Assembly: GCA_039922875.1 (NCBI GenBank)
Contig: JBDTDV010000022.1
Location: forward strand, 1-26,342
Length of the DNA stretch: 26,342 bases
Direction of reading: 5' to 3'
Origin: JBDTDV01 sp039922875
Lineage (GTDB): Bacteria > Actinomycetota > Actinomycetes > Actinomycetales > Microbacteriaceae
Positions 23,047 through 26,342 of this stretch are shown here, one piece after another; position 1 is the stretch's first letter; every line of letters starts with the position of its first letter. The position numbers were made by a program, and so were the translations under genes. The notes under the pieces were generated by a model. The model was given only the letters and a program-made list of their open reading frames with translations. It was not told where the DNA came from and ran no database searches.

Positions 23047-24611
23047 TCCTGCGGGGGCTCCTGACTCTGTTCCTTGTGGTCCGTGCGGGCGGGTTGGTCC
23101 CCGGTCCGCTGGTCTTCACGCCACTGGCCGGCCTCGCGCTCTCGGAGAAGTTCCGCGCGCGCCTGCGCTTTGGCGTCCATACGGTCGAAGTAGTCTTCTC
23201 GGCGCTGATTCCGGGTTGGACGCGGGTTGGCGTCGACACGGGCGTCTGTGCCGCGCGGTGCGGTGATCAATTCCGCCGTCGAGGTCAAAGTGGGCTCCCA
23301 GTCGAAAACGACACCGTTGCCCGGACCGATCACAACGGTCGACCCGGCCACCGCACCGACCGCGAAGAGTCGTTCTTCGACCCCGAGTTTTGCCAGGCGG
23401 TCGGCGAGGTAGCCAATGGCCTCGTCATTGGTGAAATCGGTCTGGGCGACCCAGCGTTGCGGCTTGTCGCCGAGTATTCGGTATACCTTTCCGAAAGAAC
23501 CGCCCTCGACCTTGACCGTGAATCCGGAGTCGTCGATCGGTTTGGGACGGATCACGATACGCGGTGCGGCCTCTTCGGCACGCGTCGCCTCGGCACGTGC
23601 CACCGTGACCAACTCGGCGAGCGCGTAGGAGAGCGCGGGCAGACCCTCGTGGGTTACCGTGGAGATCTCGAAGACCCGATAGCCGCGGCGTTCCAATTCC
23701 GGCCGAACGAAGGCCGCGAGTTCCCGCCCGTCAGGTACATCGATCTTGTTCAGCGCGACCAACTGCGGACGCTTCAGCAGCGGCAGTTGGTCTTCAGGTA
23801 CCGGATACGCGGCGAGTTCGGTCAGAATCACATCCAGGTCCGTCACTGGGTCCCGCCCGGGCTCCAGAGTGGCACAGTCGAGAACGTGCAGGAGTGCGGC
23901 ACAGCGCTCGACGTGACGCAGAAATTCGAGTCCGAGGCCCTTGCCCTCACTGGCTCCTTCAATCAGGCCAGGGACATCGGCGACGGTGTAGCGGGTCTCC
24001 CCCGCCTGTACCACACCGAGGTTGGGGTGCAGGGTGGTAAACGGGTAGTCGGCGATCTTCGGCTTGGCCGCGGAAATCGCGGCGATCAGACTCGATTTCC
24101 CGGCCGACGGATAGCCGACCAGGGCGACGTCAGCGACGGTCTTCAGCTCGAGAACGACATCGCCCTCCCAGCCCGGAGTTCCCAGCAGCGCGAACCCCGG
24201 CGCTTTGCGCTTGGACGACGCGAGTGCCAGGTTGCCCAGGCCGCCTTGGCCACCGGGCGCGGCGACGAACCGCATCCCCGGGACGGCCATGTCCGCCAGT
24301 TCGGTCCCGTCCGCGTCTTTGACGACGGTCCCAACCGGTACCCGCAGCTCGAGTTGCTCACCGTTGGCCCCGCTGCGATAGTCGCCCATGCCGAAGCCCC
24401 CGTTGTCGGAGGATATGTGCGGGCTGCGGTGATAGCCGAGCAATGTCGTCACCTGCGAATCGGCGACCAGCACGATGTCGCCGCCGTGACCGCCGTTGCC
24501 GCCATCAGGCCCGGCCAGCGGTTTGAATTTCTCGCGACGGATCGAGACACAGCCGTTGCCGCCCGCACCGGCGCGAAGATGCAACGTCACATGGTCGACG
24601 AAGGTCGGCAT
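23043..24611 (-). CDS. obgE: Ribosome-associated GTPase ObgE/CgtA
   Basis: 522 residues. The glycine-rich Obg fold opens with FVDHVTLHLRAGAGGNGCVS and GPDGGNGGHGGDIVLVAD and runs to about residue 158. The GTPase domain follows with the P-loop VGYPSAGKSSL, switch TTLHPNLGVV, DVPGLIEGASEGKGLG and VALNKID. A C-terminal OCT domain ends with GSTVVIGPGNGVVFDWEP. The last 80 or so residues are a charged, disordered extension typical of actinobacteria. It acts in assembly of the 50S subunit and responds to (p)ppGpp. GGCAGG lies 7 nt before the ATG at 24611. Confidence 0.97.
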   Translation of the reverse strand: MPTFVDHVTLHLRAGAGGNGCVSIRREKFKPLAGPDGGNGGHGGDIVLVADSQVTTLLGYHRSPHISSDNGGFGMGDYRSGANGEQLELRVPVGTVVKDADGTELADMAVPGMRFVAAPGGQGGLGNLALASSKRKAPGFALLGTPGWEGDVVLELKTVADVALVGYPSAGKSSLIAAISAAKPKIADYPFTTLHPNLGVVQAGETRYTVADVPGLIEGASEGKGLGLEFLRHVERCAALLHVLDCATLEPGRDPVTDLDVILTELAAYPVPEDQLPLLKRPQLVALNKIDVPDGRELAAFVRPELERRGYRVFEISTVTHEGLPALSYALAELVTVARAEATRAEEAAPRIVIRPKPIDDSGFTVKVEGGSFGKVYRILGDKPQRWVAQTDFTNDEAIGYLADRLAKLGVEERLFAVGAVAGSTVVIGPGNGVVFDWEPTLTSTAELITAPRGTDARVDANPRPTRNQRREDYFDRMDAKAQARAELLREREAGQWREDQRTGDQPARTDHKEQSQEPPQE

Positions 24612-24643
24612 CTAGCTACCTGCCCTTCGTAGAGTCGTGGACC

Positions 24644-24664
24644 ATCTCACCGTGCCGGTGAGAT
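24644..24664 (-). terminator. Hairpin 1 in the rpmA-obgE gap
   Basis: ATCTCACCG (24644-24652) and CGGTGAGAT (24656-24664) form a perfect 9-bp stem with a 3-nt loop. It has no T-tract. It is the second of two hairpins met by polymerase leaving rpmA. Confidence 0.55.
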
Positions 24665-24668
24665 ACGA

Positions 24669-24692
24669 ATGGGCGAGCCGAAGCTCGCCCAT
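24669..24692 (-). terminator. Hairpin 2 in the rpmA-obgE gap, UUCG tetraloop
   Basis: ATGGGCGAGC (24669-24678) and GCTCGCCCAT (24683-24692) form a perfect 10-bp stem; read on the minus strand the loop is TTCG closed by C-G, a very stable tetraloop. It lies 22 nt after the rpmA stop, with only a weak T-rich run after it. Partial termination or processing that lowers obgE relative to the ribosomal proteins is likely but inferred. Confidence 0.65.
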
Positions 24693-24714
24693 CCATGAAA
24701 CCGTGGATCGAAGG

Positions 24715-25002
24715 TCAAACCCCGACCGCTTCGGCATCCGTCGGCTGGACATCGCTGGACACGATATTGATCACCTTGCGTCCGCCCTTGGTGCCAAACT
24801 CCACGGCACCGGTCTCCAGCGCGAACAGGGTGTCATCGCCACCGCGTCCGACTCCGGAACCGGGGTGGAAGTGGGTGCCACGCTGACGCACGATGATCTC
24901 GCCCGCATTGACAACCTGACCGCCGAACCGCTTGACGCCGAGACGCTGCGAATTCGAGTCACGACCGTTGCGGGAAGAACTTGCTCCCTTTTTGTGTGCC
25001 AT
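24715..25002 (-). CDS. rpmA: 50S ribosomal protein L27
   Basis: 95 residues. The N-terminus MAHKKGASSSRNGRDSNSQR matches the mature L27 start that reaches the peptidyl transferase centre, without the cleavable extension seen in Firmicutes. The core has KRFGGQVVNAGEIIVRQRGT and HFHPGSGVGRGGDDTLFALE. A strong AGGAGA lies 7 nt before the ATG. It follows rplU by 57 nt. Confidence 0.98.
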   Translation of the reverse strand: MAHKKGASSSRNGRDSNSQRLGVKRFGGQVVNAGEIIVRQRGTHFHPGSGVGRGGDDTLFALETGAVEFGTKGGRKVINIVSSDVQPTDAEAVGV

Positions 25003-25059
25003 TTACGTATCTCCTGAGCCCTAAAACTTCGTGAAAATCGGTCTGCGCCGTACCGGCTG

Positions 25060-25368
25060 CTACTTGATGCCGGTGACTTTTACGCGGGTGAGCTCCTGGC
25101 GGTGCCCCTGACGCTTCTTGTACCCGGTCTTGTTCTTGAACTTCTGGATGGAGATCTTCGGGCCGCGCAGGTCGCCCAGGACCTCGGCGGTCACCGTGAC
25201 CTTGGCCAGAGCCTGGGAATCGGTCGTGACCTTCTCCCCGTCGACCAGCAGCACAGCAGCCAACTCGACATTGCCGTTCTTGTCTGCCTTGATCCGGTCC
25301 ATCGTGACAATGGTGCCGACCTCGACCTTTTCCTGCCGACCACCGGCGCGCACAACTGCGTAAACCAT
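25060..25368 (-). CDS. rplU: 50S ribosomal protein L21
   Basis: 102 residues, the normal length, from the ATG at 25368 with AGGGA upstream. The frame is open further to 25446, but that part is leader. Diagnostic segments are MVYAVVRAGGRQEKVEVGTI at the start and KISIQKFKNKTGYKKRQGHR near the end, the 23S rRNA-binding part. It is the first gene of the rplU-rpmA-(obgE-proB) operon. Confidence 0.98.
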   Translation of the reverse strand: MVYAVVRAGGRQEKVEVGTIVTMDRIKADKNGNVELAAVLLVDGEKVTTDSQALAKVTVTAEVLGDLRGPKISIQKFKNKTGYKKRQGHRQELTRVKVTGIK

Positions 25369-25452
25369 CTGAATCCCTGACTGTTTGGAAGCTATTGGCG
25401 TCGTAGGCAAAATTGCCGATTGCGGGCTTGGCCCAGCAGACACCAAGAGTCA

Positions 25453-25482
25453 ACAATACCCGACTTTCCGGGGTGCGGTCAA
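25453..25482 (-). promoter_or_regulatory. Promoter of the rplU operon
   Basis: TTGACC (25477-25482), 18 nt, TATTGT (25453-25458) on the minus strand. The -35 overlaps the stop codon of the membrane protein gene upstream. Transcription from about 25446 gives a leader near 78 nt that includes a GGCAA-TT-TTGCC mini-hairpin; autoregulation by L21 is possible but not shown. Confidence 0.6.
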
Positions 25483-26036
25483 ACCTCGTCGATGAGCCCC
25501 GAGAGTGGATGCCGCGGCGGGTGGTCCTTACGCCAGAGCCACAGCAGCACGCCCCCCAGAACACCCAGCGGAAGCAGCCCGACGAGAGCGGTGAGGGCAC
25601 TGGTGAGAGCGCGGGCCAAGCCCCCCGTTGCGGCATCGAAGTTGAAGATCCCGCCGAGTGAATTGGCGAACAGCGACCCGGGAATCGAGAAGGCACCGGT
25701 GATCGCAAGCGCAGCGAGCACGATGAACATGACGGTCGCGCCGACGCCGGTTGCGAGGATCGCCCGGGTAACCACGTGACCAATGCGCAATTCCTCCGCG
25801 ATGGGAGCGATGATCCAGAGGCTGATGAAGTAGCCGATAGCGAACGGTAGTGCGGTAAGCAAGCCGTAGCCGATAGTTGCGGCGAAGAAGTCGCTATTGC
25901 CGGTACCCCAGGCAACCACGCCGATCAGGCCCTGCACGAGGTCTTGCAGGAGGATCGCCACACCGACCGCGACAGCGGTGACGGCGGCGACAAACGCCCC
26001 GTGCCTGCGCAGGATTTGCTTGATTGTGAGCGCCAT
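25479..26036 (-). CDS. Integral membrane protein of unknown function
   Basis: 185 residues with about five hydrophobic segments: FVAAVTAVAVGVAILLQDLV, then TIGYGLLTALPFAIGYFISL, then a stretch with LATGVGATVMFIVLAALAIT, and LTALVGLLPLGVLGGVLLWL near the end, with a short charged C-terminus RKDHPPRHPLSGLIDEV. No family motif is recognised. It lies upstream of rplU on the same strand but rplU has its own promoter. The ATG has no ribosome binding site and a TAGGGT box exactly 6 nt upstream. Confidence 0.78.
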   Translation of the reverse strand: MALTIKQILRRHGAFVAAVTAVAVGVAILLQDLVQGLIGVVAWGTGNSDFFAATIGYGLLTALPFAIGYFISLWIIAPIAEELRIGHVVTRAILATGVGATVMFIVLAALAITGAFSIPGSLFANSLGGIFNFDAATGGLARALTSALTALVGLLPLGVLGGVLLWLWRKDHPPRHPLSGLIDEV

Positions 26037-26042
26037 GCCACC

Positions 26043-26048
26043 ACCCTA
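26043..26048 (-). promoter_or_regulatory. -10 box of the membrane protein gene, leaderless type
   Basis: TAGGGT on the minus strand ends 6 nt before the ATG at 26036 and lies only 6 bp from the opposing -10 box at 26055. Confidence 0.5.
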
Positions 26049-26054
26049 GCCGCC

Positions 26055-26060
26055 TACAAT
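26055..26060 (+). promoter_or_regulatory. -10 box of the DUF4031 gene, leaderless type
   Basis: TACAAT ends exactly 6 nt before the ATG at 26067. Confidence 0.6.
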
Positions 26061-26066
26061 CGGGCC

Positions 26067-26339
26067 ATGACCGTGTTGATCGACCAGCCGATCTGGCCGG
26101 CGCACAACACCGTGTGGGCACACATCGTCAGTGATATCTCGCTGGATGAGCTGCATGCGTTCGCGGCATCCGCCGGCATTCCTCGTCGCGGTTTCGACCT
26201 CGACCACTATGACGTGCCCGCACACAAGTGGCAGGAACTCGTCGACCTCGGCGCCCAGCCGGTGAGCGTGCGCGAGTTCATTCAGCGACTACAGGCCAGC
26301 GGCCTGCGCGTGCCGCAGCGTGACCGCCACCCACGCTAG
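26067..26339 (+). CDS. DUF4031 domain protein
   Basis: 90 residues, complete. The opening MTVLIDQPIWPAHNTVWAHI, followed by VSDISLDELHAFAASAGIPR and FDLDHYDVPAHKW, matches the DUF4031 family, small soluble proteins of unknown function widespread in actinobacteria. The conserved His, Asp and Trp residues suggest a hydrolase-like or metal site, but nothing is proven. It is divergent from the membrane protein gene and is followed by the window edge. Confidence 0.88.
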   Translation: MTVLIDQPIWPAHNTVWAHIVSDISLDELHAFAASAGIPRRGFDLDHYDVPAHKWQELVDLGAQPVSVREFIQRLQASGLRVPQRDRHPR

Positions 26340-26342
26340 GCC

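Noticed and set aside
22983..24632. 549-codon open frame antisense to obgE and proB
   Set aside because: A shadow of GC-rich codon usage; obgE on the other strand has all family motifs, and the antisense protein resembles nothing.

Overview
The window looks like chromosomal DNA of a high-GC actinobacterium, most likely a member of the Microbacteriaceae. The reasons are gene order (rplU-rpmA-obgE-proB-proA, a small membrane gene, nadD, a disordered membrane protein gene, rsfS, tRNA-Ala), the protein sequences, and the high frequency of leaderless-type promoters. No species can be assigned from the sequence alone.

Left end (1-2160) is the accessory, decaying part. A secreted protein of unknown function (minus strand, cut by the window edge) is divergent from a winged-helix regulator of the SufR/COG2345 type that is broken by frameshifts. 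Next to it lies a remnant of a VirD4/TraG-type conjugative coupling protein, missing its Walker A half and carrying an internal in-frame deletion. It ends at the 3' side of a tRNA-Asn gene, as expected for the scar of an integrated conjugative element.

2282-8766 is one minus-strand operon for a dipeptide/oligopeptide ABC importer: a lipoprotein substrate-binding protein, two permeases, a fused tandem ATPase and an additional single ATPase. 8968-10827 is dnaG. 10886-18150 holds single genes on both strands: a FUSC-type transporter, a TMEM175-type channel, a YceI protein, a UbiA-type prenyltransferase, a secreted coiled-coil lytic-transglycosylase-like protein, a small alarmone synthetase, a small charged protein, a quinone oxidoreductase and a PAP2 phosphatase. 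Two convergent pairs overlap at their 3' ends.

18351-26036 is conserved minus-strand housekeeping DNA: ribosomal proteins L21 and L27, the ribosome-associated GTPase ObgE, proline synthesis (ProB, ProA), NAD synthesis (NadD), the ribosomal silencing factor RsfS and tRNA-Ala. At the right edge a DUF4031 gene is divergent from a membrane protein gene.

I did not find a clear new multi-gene system. The most interesting signals are: (1) eleven TANNNT hexamers sitting 5-7 nt, nine of them exactly 6 nt, before a start codon, implying widespread leaderless transcription; (2) the conjugative-element scar at tRNA-Asn; (3) the degenerated Fe-S-type regulator with a very strong internal hairpin beside an intact secreted gene; (4) a short proline kinase lacking the PUA domain; and (5) two unexplained membrane proteins, one tail-anchored and disordered, one with a His-rich tail, next to nadD.
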